The notes under the pieces were generated by a model that did not search any database, was not told the origin of the DNA, and was given only the letters and a program-made list of their open reading frames with translations. Below, in pieces: positions 10,769 through 22,269 of a DNA stretch of 64,000 nt. The first letter of the stretch is position 1. Every line of letters starts with the position of its first letter. A program made the position numbers and the translations under genes. The DNA is taken from assembly GCA_030762175.1 (NCBI GenBank), contig CM060830.1, positions 47,126,501 to 47,190,500 of the forward strand. The letters are read 5' to 3'. Source of the stretch: Metallyticus violacea (Eukaryota > Arthropoda > Insecta > Mantodea > Metallyticidae).

Positions 10769-11335
10769 TGGCAAGGTAAAGGTGTAAGATATGAATGCAT
10801 AAATAAAGGAGAGAAACTCATTATTAATAGAAGAGAAACTTGTCCTCTAAAACAGAATCATTTACTTTAAAACCTAAAATGTTACACGCATGGTGTTCTA
10901 TTATAGGTAGACAAGTGCTGAAGATGTTACGCCCAGTAAATTGCACTGCTGGAAGCAGCACCAACCATGGTTCCCAGATTACGCTATAGAGTATGTATGC
11001 ACTGAGGCAAAACACATGTACACACACTTGCACAAACACACGTGTGAGTTACATACACAGGGAGAGATAACAGACATAATGCATCCTAACACGCAAATCC
11101 CCTCTTCTCCCTCCCTCCGTTGATTGTTCATTCACAAATGTGCTAGCTAGCCACAAGCAACTGTATCAGTCCTGAGCAAGGACTCGTTCGTTCATTCATT
11201 TCTGCATTTAATTACGCCTGTAAGTATTTCTACCCGACTTTCTTCGCTCCTAGTTTACGTATATATAATTCTCGGCTTATTTACAGTTTAAGCCAAACAC
11301 AAGTTCACAAGTTACAGTAAGGTGCATATATCAAC
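10769..11335. other. No gene recognised
   Basis: Balanced to AT-rich DNA with a CA/CAC-rich patch near 11,015-11,060. No repeat family or gene identified. Confidence 0.4.
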
Positions 11336-11349
11336 ATCTTATGCAAAGT

Positions 11350-11651
11350 CGGTCCTGGTGGTGTAGTGGTTACCATACTTGCCTCCTATACTCAAAACGC
11401 GGGTTCGAACCCGACCAGGACCGATGGATTTTTTCGGGCGTAAAAATCCTAAGTATGGCTTCCTTCGGAAGGGAAGTAAAGCCGTGGGTCCCGTGTCGTA
11501 CATTTGCGGCACGAAAAAGAACCTCAAGCCTGAAAGAGAGGCCTCTGAGCAAAATTTGTCGGCCGTTTCACGCCCTGAGTTGAATGGGACGCTGATGACC
11601 TGAGCTGTTAAAGAGCGTCCTTAAATAAATCAATCAAAAAAAAAAAAAAAA
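11350..11651 (+). mobile_element. SINE-A, full length, well-preserved head, 14 bp TSDs
   Basis: Best-preserved SINE-A. The head starts cggtcctggtggtgtagtgg (A box), has B box gggttcgaacccg near 11,400, and closes with caggacc, which pairs with ggtcctg as an acceptor stem. The body contains gcgtaaaaatcctaagtatg, gcctctgagcaaaatttgtc and ggacgctgatgacctgag. It ends taaataaatcaatc plus an 18 bp A-tail. Flanks atcttatgcaaagt at 11,336-11,349 and 11,652-11,665 are identical 14 bp duplications. Intact TSDs, A-tail and both pol III boxes make this the youngest-looking SINE-A here. Confidence 0.95.
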
Positions 11652-11735
11652 ATCTTATGCAAAGTGATTCTCTCTCTAGAGGATCCAAATTATTCTCTAT
11701 AAAAACGTATCATTTAAATTAAGTACTACATTAAC

Positions 11736-12000
11736 ACATTATAGAGTATGTTTCCTTAGGGCAAATAATTGTACTCCAGTGTCACATGGGCAAAGAAATC
11801 CACAAAGTGGAGAGCATTCTTTTCATTGAAATTCATGCTGATGCACAATACTTTGAGCGGAAAACTGGACTCATGCATACTCCTAACACTATTATATGGA
11901 TGCCAAACTTGGAGCCTAACAGAAGCGGAAAAGAATAACATTAGCATTTGACGTGCAAACAGCCTGAAGTAGAAATGGGGCGGACATGTCAAGCAGCAGA
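11736..12000 (+). mobile_element. RTE/BovB-like LINE reverse-transcriptase fragment
   Basis: A plus frame reads AKKSTKWRAFFSLKF, then LLTLLYGCQTWSLTEAEKN, ending at a stop near 11,951. The LLYGCxTWSLT string is typical of the region after the RT palm in RTE-, CR1- and Jockey-type LINEs. After the stop, KWGGHVKQQ in another frame resembles the W(A)GHV motif that normally lies further downstream, so part of the domain is deleted. Too short to place in a clade. It is followed directly by a TGAA array. Confidence 0.65.
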
Positions 12001-12062
12001 TGAATGAATGAATGAATGAATGAATGAATAAATGAATAAATGAATGAATGAACGAATGAATG
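12001..12062. repeat. (TGAA)n microsatellite
   Basis: Tetranucleotide array with a few TAAA and CGAA variants. It abuts a SINE-B 3' end on its right, so it probably grew from that SINE's simple tail. Confidence 0.95.
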
Positions 12063-12095
12063 GTGTTTAACGTCCGTTTTTACTACTATAAATGT
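12060..12095 (-). mobile_element. SINE-B 3'-terminal scrap
   Basis: Only the last ~35 bp of SINE-B remain: tggtgtttaacgtccgtttt then actact. The rest is absent, either an extreme 5' truncation or a later deletion. Confidence 0.7.
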
Positions 12096-12574
12096 TCCAT
12101 CTTCAAGAATGAACACCCAATGCTATTATATAAATATTTATTTCTATGTAAATGAGATTTTGCTGTGCAGATGAAGTAAAATATAAGAGGCTAATTCATT
12201 TGTTTATCAATTAGAGCAGGTGGAGCAATTTTTTCTTTATTCATACATAAAGGTTTTACCCAATTTATCTATTTATAGACAAGCGAGTACTACCCTGATT
12301 ATAATGAGTAATATTCAAATACTCATCGAAAGGAAATAAACGCTTTGAAAGTTCATTTAACTTCGCAGAAATAAGTTTTTAAATAAATAATCTTGTTAAC
12401 AGTTTTCGACTAATAAATCAAGGTCATGGTAAACGTTTTTCGACTTTTGCCGTGTGAAACTTTTATCATGACAAACTTTGCCCGTGAAAGCCTACGTGAT
12501 AATAAATGAAGGGGTCACTATTAAAAGGTGCTAACTATAAAATGAACTTTCCATGAAGAAATATGCTATCTCAC
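12096..12574. other. No gene recognised
   Basis: AT-rich, no identified feature. Confidence 0.45.
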
Positions 12575-12585
12575 ATGACTACAGC

Positions 12586-12872
12586 TGTCGATCCTGATGG
12601 TGTAGTGGTAACCATACTTGCCTTCTAAACCCAAGATCGCGGGTTAAAACCCGGCCAGGATCGACGAATTTTTTCCGGGCGTAAAATCCTAAGTATGGCT
12701 TCCTTTGGAAGGGAGAGTCCCGTGTTGTACATTTACGGCACGAAAAAGAACCACAAGCTTGAAAGAAGAGGCCTCTGAGCAAAATTTGTCGACCGTTTCA
12801 CGTGCTGAATTGCATGGGACGCTGATGACGTGAGATGTTAAAGACCGTCCATAAATAAAACAAATCAATCAA
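12586..12872 (+). mobile_element. SINE-A, full length with 11 bp TSDs
   Basis: tRNA-like head tgtcgatcctgatggtgtag, B box cgggttaaaacccgg (the central TCGA has become TAAA, so pol III strength is doubtful), standard body and 3' tail ataaataaaacaaatcaatc. Perfect 11 bp duplications atgactacagc at 12,575-12,585 and 12,873-12,883. Confidence 0.94.
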
Positions 12873-12883
12873 ATGACTACAGC

Positions 12884-14084
12884 CGACTAATATGTCGTGA
12901 AAGTTGGTATTTTAATGTTGAGAGATTGGCATTATTTGCAGAAGAAACAGTATGAACGCATCACCCGTTTCAAGATGGGGGAAAAACATAACAAAAACTA
13001 CATACACTTACTGCTGAAGTGTCTGAAAATATTGTTAGTATCTATCTACATTGCATTTTTACCGTTGCTTTTGAAATTTCACACCAAACGTTTTGCTATT
13101 ATTTGGAATTATGTAATAATTGCTTCAAGAATATCTGCTGTTTTAAGTAATTTCTTGTTGCTTAGAAGATGTTTAGACCCGCGCGCATGTGTGCATTTAG
13201 TACGATTAATATTGTGGCTTGGAAATTGTTTCAATTGGTGTAACATTTAAAGAAAAAAGTGTTTCTATATTCGTTTTAGATGTTATTTATTATATTATTA
13301 ACATATTTATATCTCTAATCATAGAAAACTCATATTCAAAACTGTCATTTTGTACTTAAATTCAAGCAAAAATTAAAGAAGTGTGTATGCTTATGTATTA
13401 TTTTGTGATATATTGATGGTTTAATAGGAATTGTTTAACATAAAATATATTTATTGCTAAAAACGAACTCTGTGACAGTTTCGTTTTATATGTATATCAT
13501 TATCAACGTACAAGGATTAGGCCTAAGACCTATTCCGGGGCCTAATGGACCTTATGAACGATTCAAATTCAGTTACACTTAGCACTTATAAATATGAGAA
13601 GGATAGGTGGTTATTTTCCTCTTCAAACGACATCTAGTGCAATGCTAAGGCATTTCTTGGACGTGAAATGGCCGATAATTTTGCCCAGGGACCTCTTTTT
13701 AGGTATGTTTGTATATCCAGTGTAAAAGATATTTCTTTTGCAACCTATTCACTCACAAAATGTCTAATATAATGTAATAGCACTTAACTACGAATGTGCT
13801 GTAACAACGTAAACCTTAAAGCAAAGGAAATAAACGAATGGTTCTTATATTAATGTTTCTGTTTCTATAATACTAGGTTTTTATCAGTTAGCACCTTTTG
13901 CTAGTCACCCCTTGAAATAATGAAACGAGGAAACATGAGAAGAACCGTTATAAATGTTTCTAGAAAAGAACAAAAGAATAAAACAAATGAAAGGGCTTAT
14001 TTTCCTTTGTATTTTGTCCTTCTATTGTTTATTTATCAATATTTTATTCAATCTATATCTTTATGATATTTCTGCACATCTAGA
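12884..14084. other. No gene recognised; 117-codon frame and a SINE-A scrap
   Basis: An open frame at 12,897-13,247 (117 codons) is hydrophobic in its middle (LLLKCLKILLVSIYIAFLPL). It lies in AT-rich DNA and has no family motif or nearby promoter evidence, so I do not call it a gene. At about 13,655-13,705 a minus-strand SINE-A fragment is visible (acgtgaaatggccg, ttttgcccagggacctc). Confidence 0.35.
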
Positions 14085-14141
<57 letters not shown>

Positions 14142-14199
14142 CGTACCGTCTAAAGCCTGGAGACTATTCATAGAGTTTTGCACACTTGTTTAATACTAC

Positions 14200-14234
<35 letters not shown>
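14085..14234. repeat. Facing (AAT)n and (ATT)n arrays
   Basis: An AAT array at 14,085-14,141 and an ATT array at about 14,199-14,234 are reverse complements of each other, separated by about 58 bp. They could fold into an A/T hairpin. The right array is followed by cagtagtagtatctttattg, which looks like a LINE tail in reverse. Confidence 0.9.
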
Positions 14235-14236
<2 letters not shown>

Positions 14237-14345
14237 AGTAGTAGTATCTTTATTGCTATAAAATTCTATATGCATATTATGCACGGTTCATCGATAGTAC
14301 ATGTTAAGTATAATGCAAAAGGCATATTGGGTAAACAGATCCGGG
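14235..14345 (-). mobile_element. Possible LINE family 2 3' end (minus)
   Basis: Read on the minus strand this shows atgaaccgtgcataatatgc, then aattttatagcaataaagat and actactactg. The similar order at 720-800 (gaaccatgtataaa, aattttataataataaagat, acc repeats) suggests both are 3' termini of the same LINE family. Similarity judged by eye over about 90 bp. Confidence 0.45.
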
Positions 14346-14389
14346 TAAGTAATACCAGGTAGTCTGTAAGCTGCTGTGATGTAGAATTA

Positions 14390-15420
14390 AAAACAGCTTT
14401 TAAGAGACAGCAGATATCTTCGTGGCACGGGATTCTCCAATGAAGAAGACTTCAGTGAGAAGATATGGCACCAGCGGCAATTTCTAAGACGGCATATGAT
14501 GGAGACCCGGCGGTTTAATAAGCAGCTGCAGGAAATTGATAGATTGTCTGAACAGGAAAGCCACAATGGACAACCACCAAAGCGGTTGCAATAGAGAGAT
14601 GAAGAAACTCGTGCGAAGAATATCTGCAAGCGGATCCAGAGTGGCAGGAAGCAACACATGACACGCCGGCAAGGAATACAAGATCAGGAAGCACGGAAGA
14701 TTAGGGAAAAACTACCGACCCTTCTTTGGCATGTTGAATGTGAAAGCTCTGAAGAAAAAGTTAACGAATGAGATAGGTTTATCGACTTTGAAATAGTGTA
14801 GGCATTATGGAACTGACAGAATCTTGACTTCAAAGCGCTATTTGAGCGTAGTGAAAAAGGTGTCTGAGAGGTAGGGTGTGGCAAATTTTAAAGAAAAGTG
14901 TGAAGCTGATATTCATAAGCTAATCATTAAATTGAGTGAAATTATTGACATGTATTGTCAATAAAGTTAGATGGAATTATGTCTATTAGCTTTATACAGG
15001 CAGCTAGCGGCGTCCTGGTTTGCTAATCCATCTTTTTAAGAATTTGACCGACACCAACACTTTAAAGACACGTATCCACACTCGGATTTGTTATAATGGA
15101 AGATTTTAATGCCAGAATCAAATGCGAAAACACAACTGAGGAATAAGACTACAGCAAAAACTCAACACTGAAAGCGGACGGGAAAGCGTTACTGTTCTTT
15201 TGCGACGCCTTTCAGCTGAAAATTACTAACGGGAAATATAGGTCAGACACGGCTGGAAAATTAACGTTTATAAATTACAAGAGGGAAGCACTATTGATTA
15301 TATACTATGATCACAACAGGAGATATTAGCTTTATAAGGGATTTAAAAATCGTAAATCGAGCAAAATCACACCATTGAGCTACCTTGCTCAAGTTAAATT
15401 GTATAAATATAATTTAAGCA
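14390..15420 (+). mobile_element. LINE 5' part with AP-endonuclease domain, decayed
   Basis: ORF2 start of a non-LTR retrotransposon. MEDFNARI at 15,096-15,119 is the D-F-N core of AP-type endonucleases. Then RSDTAGKLTFINYK and STIDYI (about 15,286-15,304) match the conserved GxxxxxxSTIDYI region. AKSHH near 15,361-15,375 stands where the SDH motif is expected (D replaced by H), right before a stop. Upstream, MLNVKALKKKL (about 14,730) could be the endonuclease beginning. Many stops and shifts lie between. The endonuclease normally nicks the target DNA, but this copy is dead. It probably belongs to the same group as the 25 kb LINE, although no overlap allows a direct test. Confidence 0.65.
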
Positions 15421-15581
15421 AGCGATGAAAAAAACTGGGGCTCCGCCTAAGATTTACAGAAGGAAAGAAGGTGAAAAACTATTTTTCTTATGTTTTATGA
15501 GCAACAAATCTTTGTTAGCGGTACTGATATCAAAAAGGATATTTTTGTTAAAAGATATAGATAATTTTATCAAATTAAGCA

Positions 15582-15582
<1 letters not shown>

Positions 15583-15618
<36 letters not shown>

Positions 15619-15619
15619 T
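15583..15619. repeat. (TAA)n microsatellite
   Basis: Perfect array of about 37 bp. Confidence 0.97.
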
Positions 15620-18600
15620 AACACACATAATGTACCTTGCCACATTCCGGTCACTTAACGCGGTCAAGTACCGATCATATAAATGTAGAAAAAAAGATAG
15701 AAAATAAAAAAAAAAATATTCAGATAGCAAACAATGTAAATCTCATAAACGAGTCCGAGACGTTTCCCAGTTAACTCCCTTGATAATTTACCTTACAGCA
15801 CTTTGATATTTCTAATCGATTATAAACCCTTAAAGGATAGGAACAAGAAAATTGGAAGGAATTTTTGAAGTTCTCAAATATATGTGGAAGCTTATCATTC
15901 TTTGGTGTGTCAAAATAAATTAAACCTACGGTGCCACAAGTCCCAACTGTCCGCAGACATTAGTAGTGAATTTATATGACTTCGAAAATCAGACAAAGAA
16001 GTTGGGATCCCAAACTGGGCGATTAACTGACTCTCGGCCGATTCAGGACTTGAGTGTCAAAGCACTGCATGTTTCATAGATCAGAAATCTTAAGATCGTA
16101 ATGAGAAGTCAGAACTATACAGAAAACTATAGCCGACAGATGTCATGGTAGCAGGCATTAAATTAAACGAAATTGAACAAAAACCGAAACTAGTTAAAAA
16201 CACAACCACAAATGTCATTGGACACTAAGGTGAAGGCTTTTAATTTTTTAATGTATAACTAATCTCGCATTATAAATTATTTTAAATTAAATCAATTGGT
16301 GTTTTATCTTTTTAGTTAAATGTCTTAATTTTAATTTCTTACTTCTTATTTTCATACCACTTTTAATGCTCATTACTGTTTAAAATGTCTCTTAAATCGT
16401 ATATTAAATATATTAACAAACACAACGTTGATATTCTTCCCTTGAGTGACTTTGTGCGAACCAGCGGCGCGACATATGCGGTTCTTCATCGCAGCGCTCG
16501 CCCCGCGGTAACCATGCACCATGAAATCGCGTGCCTCGGCACGATGGACGTTGAGGAATAGCAGCTGATACGACGAGGCAGCTACAGCGCCCCTAACCTT
16601 TTCCAGTCGAGTGGTGTGCCCACCTAGTCACATTACACTAATCCGGCTCTTCTCTTTTGGCAGTAGTGGGGAAATTTGTTTTCCAACCGGCTGTCGTTTG
16701 AGCTCTCGTCTGCAACATTTTCATTCGTTAAAACTGTCACGGAGCAGCAATATATTTTTATGAAATCAAGAGGCATTAATTCGCAACATTAACTACCTTC
16801 AAAGGCCTATATTTATCTCAATTTTATTTATCATGCATGTTAAATTTTCCATCCAAGTAGCTATAAATCAGCTCAAATGTCTTTACGCTTTTAATAGTCA
16901 TCATTAATTTAAAGACTAAAGAAGGGATATTTGTATCTAATCCATTAATCAAAACATTGTAGAAATATGGCTGCTAATTCCCATGGCACAATTGTAGTTC
17001 CGGCAGTGAATGAATGGTGGAATGAAAATCATTACAATTTGCGTTTGAAATGTAATTTAATGTCGAAATATTTTAAGTGTAACAAATTTCTATTCTAATG
17101 TTTAATGTCTAATAGCGCTGTAGAACTTGAAAGAATCATATATTACCAAGAGTTATTTTTGGCCTGCGTGCAGTAGAACAAAATAAGCTCTGGCTAAGGT
17201 CACATCAGTTGCCTGCCATAATATTAGACATTACCGGCGATGATGGCTGCATCTGAACTACATTTTGTTGTCACGAGAGTATTATATCTGTTTTTATGTT
17301 ATTATGCATTCGCAATTAATACGCCAGTGTTATTAATTTCAGTGTGTTTGTAGTGTGCCGAATTGAAATTTTAGCACTAGAACAGATAAAACAAAAAACA
17401 TGCACTAAGACTTTTTCTGGCATCAGTAGTAAGTCCAAACCGTAGCATAGATCGACTGACCCTGCATATGATTTATAGCTATTTTATAACAACCAATGCA
17501 TCCGGGTCATTCATCTATCTTCTGTAGATATTCACGAGGGTTTCCCTCTGCACCACAGGCTACGCTATTTGCTGGTGATCATTTTCTAGGTTTGAAAGAT
17601 TTAACCTTAAAACGCCTGCTGTAGAGAGAGAATTGAAAAAAATATCAGGACTGAAAATGGAAGAATTTCAAAAACAGAGCTGTTGTTAGTGAATGTAAGT
17701 TTAATTAAAAGGTATCACAAATGTGGTTACAGGCGGACATTACTTCGAACATAATCTATAACACAGATTCGTATTCATTATGAATAAAACTAACATAGGC
17801 CAAAAATATGATAATATAACTTGCCCATCGATGGTCAGAATTGGCGGGATATTAGCCTGCGTTCAACTGCTACACTTTCTGAATTTATACATATTTATAT
17901 TTTCAGATTTAGAGACATTTCTAATACGTAGAATTCAAACTATTATTTCCAAATAGTCTTTATACATAATAGAAGCAAATTATATGGATAACCTTTCAGA
18001 TGTCCTTTAGATTTGTTGGGCCAGTTTTTTATATTTTATACAAAGGACTCGTCTTCGACAGGTATCATATAACGAGTAATTTGATACTGAAGTATTAGAT
18101 ATGTGTTACATCCCTTGAACAGTTATAGATATGTTGTGATACATTATAAAGATAAATAAATTAACCATTTATCGCCTTAGGATACCATTAATAGCAAAAT
18201 AATAATATGGAACAGCTAAATGACAAAATAAGAAAAATGTAAATAAATAATAAAAAAGCCTTGGGACAACAGTAGATACCTGCGGTAAATGTTATTGTTT
18301 CTGACATTCTGAACTGTTTCTTTAAAATAAACCAAACATTTCACAAGTAGTCCATAGATATCAGATCTGGTGACAGAGTTGCCCAGAAACAGGACCACCA
18401 CAACCAATCCAGCTTGACCAAACTGTGTATCGAGACATTCATCAGCAAAGTGTGCCGGTGTCCCGTTATGTTAAAATCGCATGGGCATCTGCATTACCAG
18501 GTATATCTACCAGATAATGTGTGAGGATATGTTTGAGTGTCTATTAAACAAGGTCATCAACTTCAAAAAACAAAACAAACACATGTAATTGAATATAAGA

Positions 18601-19136
18601 CCGGAAAAACAAATTCAAGTAAGCCAGTCATCGAAAACCACGATTAGAAAATTGTTAAAAGAATTAAAGTCATTATTCACACCAACTTATAAAAGAAGAC
18701 ATGATTAATTATAAATTTGATACCATTCACAGGCATACAACACAATTGTTATTTTTTTTTTAAATTCTGAAATTGGTTCCTCTACATAATTGGAACAATA
18801 AAATTTAATTAAAATTCTTATAGAATACCAAGTCACAAAAAATGAGCACTTTTTCGCATCTACTATAATAACCATTATCTAATATCCTGGCCAGATCCGC
18901 GTAAAAGAACATTTCAACGAAAATATACATAACACCTACAGAAAAAGTTGCTAAAGTAAGCAAAAAGCGTTTAGAATGAATAACATGGGAAAATGTACAT
19001 CGTCAGAAACAAATCGCATAATTAATTATGATATTTTACCATTGGATATTTTAATAAGATTTATTCTTCCAGCGTCAGATGGTTTTTCCTCCTGTTGTCT
19101 ACCCGCTACCAATAGGAACAAGTGTTCCCAAAACAG
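15620..19136. other. No gene recognised; contains a CpG-rich island
   Basis: Mostly AT-rich DNA with no recognisable gene or repeat family. The exception is 16,440-16,640, a GC- and CpG-rich patch with gcagcgctcgccccgcggta near 16,491 and a short hairpin, cgtgcctcggcacg, near 16,530. No coding frame is preserved across it. Confidence 0.5.
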
Positions 19137-19175
19137 TAATAGCAGAAGCAGAAGCAGAAGCAGAAGCAGAAGCAG

Positions 19176-19262
<87 letters not shown>

Positions 19263-19264
19263 AA
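19137..19264. repeat. Composite (AGCAGA)n(AGC)n(AGT)n array
   Basis: Three adjoining trinucleotide-based blocks: AGCAGA units, then AGC, then AGT. On the minus strand this reads (TAC)n(TGC)n(TTCTGC)n and starts directly at the 3' end of the LINE at 19,264-20,095, so it is best read as that LINE's expanded tail. It produces poly-Ser, poly-Ala, poly-Val and poly-Leu frames that are not genes. Confidence 0.95.
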
Positions 19265-20095
19265 GATAAATTGCTTCTCGTTTCACGCACTTTGGCTAGG
19301 AAGAAGTCCATATTCAACCAACTAGCGTGGTTCACAAACTAGTTCCAGCATCCCAATCGATCACTAATTGCCTTTAAAGTTTTCAGGAAACAAGAGTTTT
19401 TCTCACGTGTTCCCAGTAGGTACATTCTGCCATTCATCATTCCCTCCACAAAATGGGCAGATTCTCCTACCAGAACTATCCATTATGTTTGAGCCTTTCA
19501 CTAGGTCATTTCTGATTACGCACTCCTTCTTAGAACGAACATATATATATATATATATATATCTTTATCTTTACTTATCTCTTCACCCCAGGTTAATTTA
19601 ATTCCATTCGATATGCTCAAGGAGACTTTCGTGTTACATTCTGCCTCGATTTCCTGCCTGCTGATATCCTCAAGTCTTGACCTAACCTTCTTACATATGC
19701 TTTTATTATTTGCATTGCCTCGTTGACATATTGAACCCAGACCGGTTCCCCTGAGTCCCCTTTGCACCTCTGCAGCCCAAAACGTTATTATATTTTGCAT
19801 CTATTGTCTATAGCATTTAGCCCAAAGTGTGGACTGGTCTCCCTACATTAGTATAAGGCCGTCCTTGTTTTACTGTTAACCGTACTTTCATAGCAGCCTC
19901 TTCCTCAAGACTTGACGCTTCTCTGAAAAGCCGGATAACCCCTTTTTAATGTACTTAAACTTTATTTCAATGTTCAACTCTCCCCCGCCATATAGCAGAA
20001 TAGACCTAATCATAGCATTGTACACCGTCTCTAGTGTATCTGCTGGTATATCTGGAACGTGAGTCAGACATCTAGCAACTCATTTAGTTAACCTC
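19264..20095 (-). mobile_element. LINE family 2, 3' part, minus strand
   Basis: Minus-strand remains of the C-terminal ORF2 region. From 5' to 3': YNAMIRSILLYGGGE near 19,985-20,030 (RT thumb region, like the LLYG motif of other LINEs), RGLRGTGLGS, SRLEDISRQEIEAECNTKV, then FLAKVRETRSNL near 19,278-19,315, just before the trinucleotide tail. The two last motifs recur at 51-545. A (TA)n run at 19,541-19,562 has expanded inside the element. Frames are interrupted, so it is a dead copy. Confidence 0.75.
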
Positions 20096-21439
20096 GTGCT
20101 TTATAATTAATAACAGATAAGTGCTTATTTTATTTACACACGTACTCAAAATACTTATTTTGAAGTTAAAAACTATCCATATTGAAACAAAAGTGAACTA
20201 ACATATTTAACTGCGGTTATACATAATTTAAAGTTTTCAATACACCTTCATGAAGCTCAAGTGTCAGGTACCTAGTCTTAGATGAGCCATGCGGCACAAC
20301 AAGTCCCATATACCTGCCTCCACCAATAAACCACAGTTGAGTGTCAAAATGCCCCAGGTTCAGAGGCCTTTCAAAGATGTTAGAATAACACTCGTAGCTG
20401 TTAAATGTTCTGTACTACTCAGCTGTCTGGAAGCAAAAATGTTCTACTTTAATGAATTTCACTTGTGTTCTGTTTGTGTGCAGCTATGGATGCATTTGAA
20501 ACTATTCAAACTTTTGGAGAAGGTTAAAGCTGTTTAAACCTCCAAAACATCCTCTAACTGGACCCAGCACGAAAACAGCGCAATTTCTACTCGATGGCTT
20601 TGAAAAGGGTCTTATGTCTGTAAATTTATCAAAAGCATGGAATTACATCTCCTACTGAAGTTTTAATGTTAATGTTTTGTTTGCAAACATAATGAGTCAG
20701 CGATATCTAATAGAAACAAGAAGTTGGTAAGCTTGCCCAAGGCCAGCAAAGTCTGTCCACTTGCTTGTGATCCACTAAACTGCCAAGTTTTTGTTAGGGA
20801 TGGGGTGGGAGTTTTCTTGGAAGCTCTTCAATGAAGCAGGGCATTGTTCCTTGCCTGACGCTCTGAATGGAAGATAATTTCCAACAAACTCCTGCGTTCA
20901 TCTAACTTTCAAAACAAGAGGGAGTATTTTGCACCGAAGTGAAATCGAGAAATAAGCCCCGTAAGCGCGTGAGAAGAAAGCGGGTAGTACTTCGGAGTAA
21001 TGAAATGTGTAGAACTTCAACACTCGCCCCCTCCTCCTAAAAGAAATAAAGTGAAGTAAGACGAAATCCCAGAAAAAAAAAATTACTTGAAGTTGCTACC
21101 TCTCAAAAACTCTACCTGCTTTTTCTTTTTATTCTTAAATAGATCCCCTCCTTCAATATTTTCATTTGTTACACTCTCTTTCAATTTAAAACTCTTTTAA
21201 AATGTTCCGTTTATTGAACATTTGAAAATTGTTTTTAACTTTTGATAAATTCTGCAATATACACCTCTTAGAATTAAATAAGGTGAGTGTGGTAGTGTAT
21301 AGAAAATTCAATTTTTAGTAGCCGGCCTTATTTACTCTGTGTATAGCTGGTTCAGTACGGGAACCAAATTATCTTCCATCTTCTCCGCACTCCTAGAACG
21401 AGGGTTAATTCACATGTTTGCCCTGGGGTTTTCTATTTT
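20096..21439. other. No gene recognised
   Basis: AT-rich to balanced DNA. An 82-codon plus frame at 20,289-20,534 lacks family motifs. Confidence 0.4.
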
Positions 21440-21705
21440 TATAGTTAATGTCAGTTTTTACTACTGAGGCACCACAGGTGGTGACACTGATGCTACATGA
21501 TGAAAAGATAAATTGGGAAATAGTTTTTTATTAGGAAAGATGCTTTCAGGCCTAATTTTAGGGTACCTCCCCGGCATTTGCCATGTATGACTGGGGAAAA
21601 CTTGAAAAAAAAAAAAAAATCTCAGAGAGTATAGTCATGGCGGGAAACAAAACTCAAACTTCCGCTCACAAGTCCATAACTGAACGATTTCGGCTACCTC
21701 CAGCA
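21440..21705 (-). mobile_element. SINE-B, diverged
   Basis: Minus-strand SINE-B: ttttactactgaggcaccac near 21,455, attttagggtacctccccgg near 21,554, an A-run inside the body, and a worn head (cttccgctcacaagtccata, then gaacgatttcggctacctcc). The B-box region reads gggaaacaaaactcaaac, so it is unlikely to be active. Confidence 0.82.
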
Positions 21706-22227
21706 GGAATATATTGCGGGCATTTACTTACGTGGGGCATTTCTATATTTCATCTAACTATTCTAAGAACATGACGGTATGGTATATATATCTTGTCATT
21801 AGAAGGCCTTATCTCACCTAACTTTTTAACAAGTGGCGAACGGTTTCTCTATCGAGAATATTTTATTTTCGTCTTAATACTGCTCTGCAAGACAATGTGC
21901 TACATATGTTATGTATCGTACATAAAATCCTGTTCAAGACCATATGTAATGGTATAACTAACGAAGAACAATTTACACACAATGAAAGCATCGAGTAAAA
22001 CACAATTACTGACTGAGAAAGCTTCCTCAAACTACAAGCTGCTAGCTGTACATGCATTATACGGATCGATGACCGGTTTCTCTCTGTATGCAGCGACGAT
22101 GACGGATTGTAACTGAAATAAACTCTTGTAATTTTCCAATTTTTTTATTTTCTGAATTTCCAAAGAAACGGACTTATGACCAATGAGAGAAGAAAGTGAC
22201 CTAAGCCTTTATTACTTCTGAGCAATG

Positions 22228-22269
<42 letters not shown>

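Noticed and set aside
11351..11424. Apparent tRNA gene
   Set aside because: Good A and B boxes and an acceptor-like stem, but it is the head of a SINE-A with body, tail and TSDs, and the anticodon arm is not canonical.
12897..13250. 117-codon frame with a hydrophobic centre
   Set aside because: Lies in AT-rich DNA between SINE copies, with no domain and no splice or promoter context. Frames of this length occur by chance in 64 kb.
22229..22268. (CA)n array as a CRISPR-like or structured repeat
   Set aside because: Simple dinucleotide microsatellite. No repeat-spacer architecture is present anywhere in the window.
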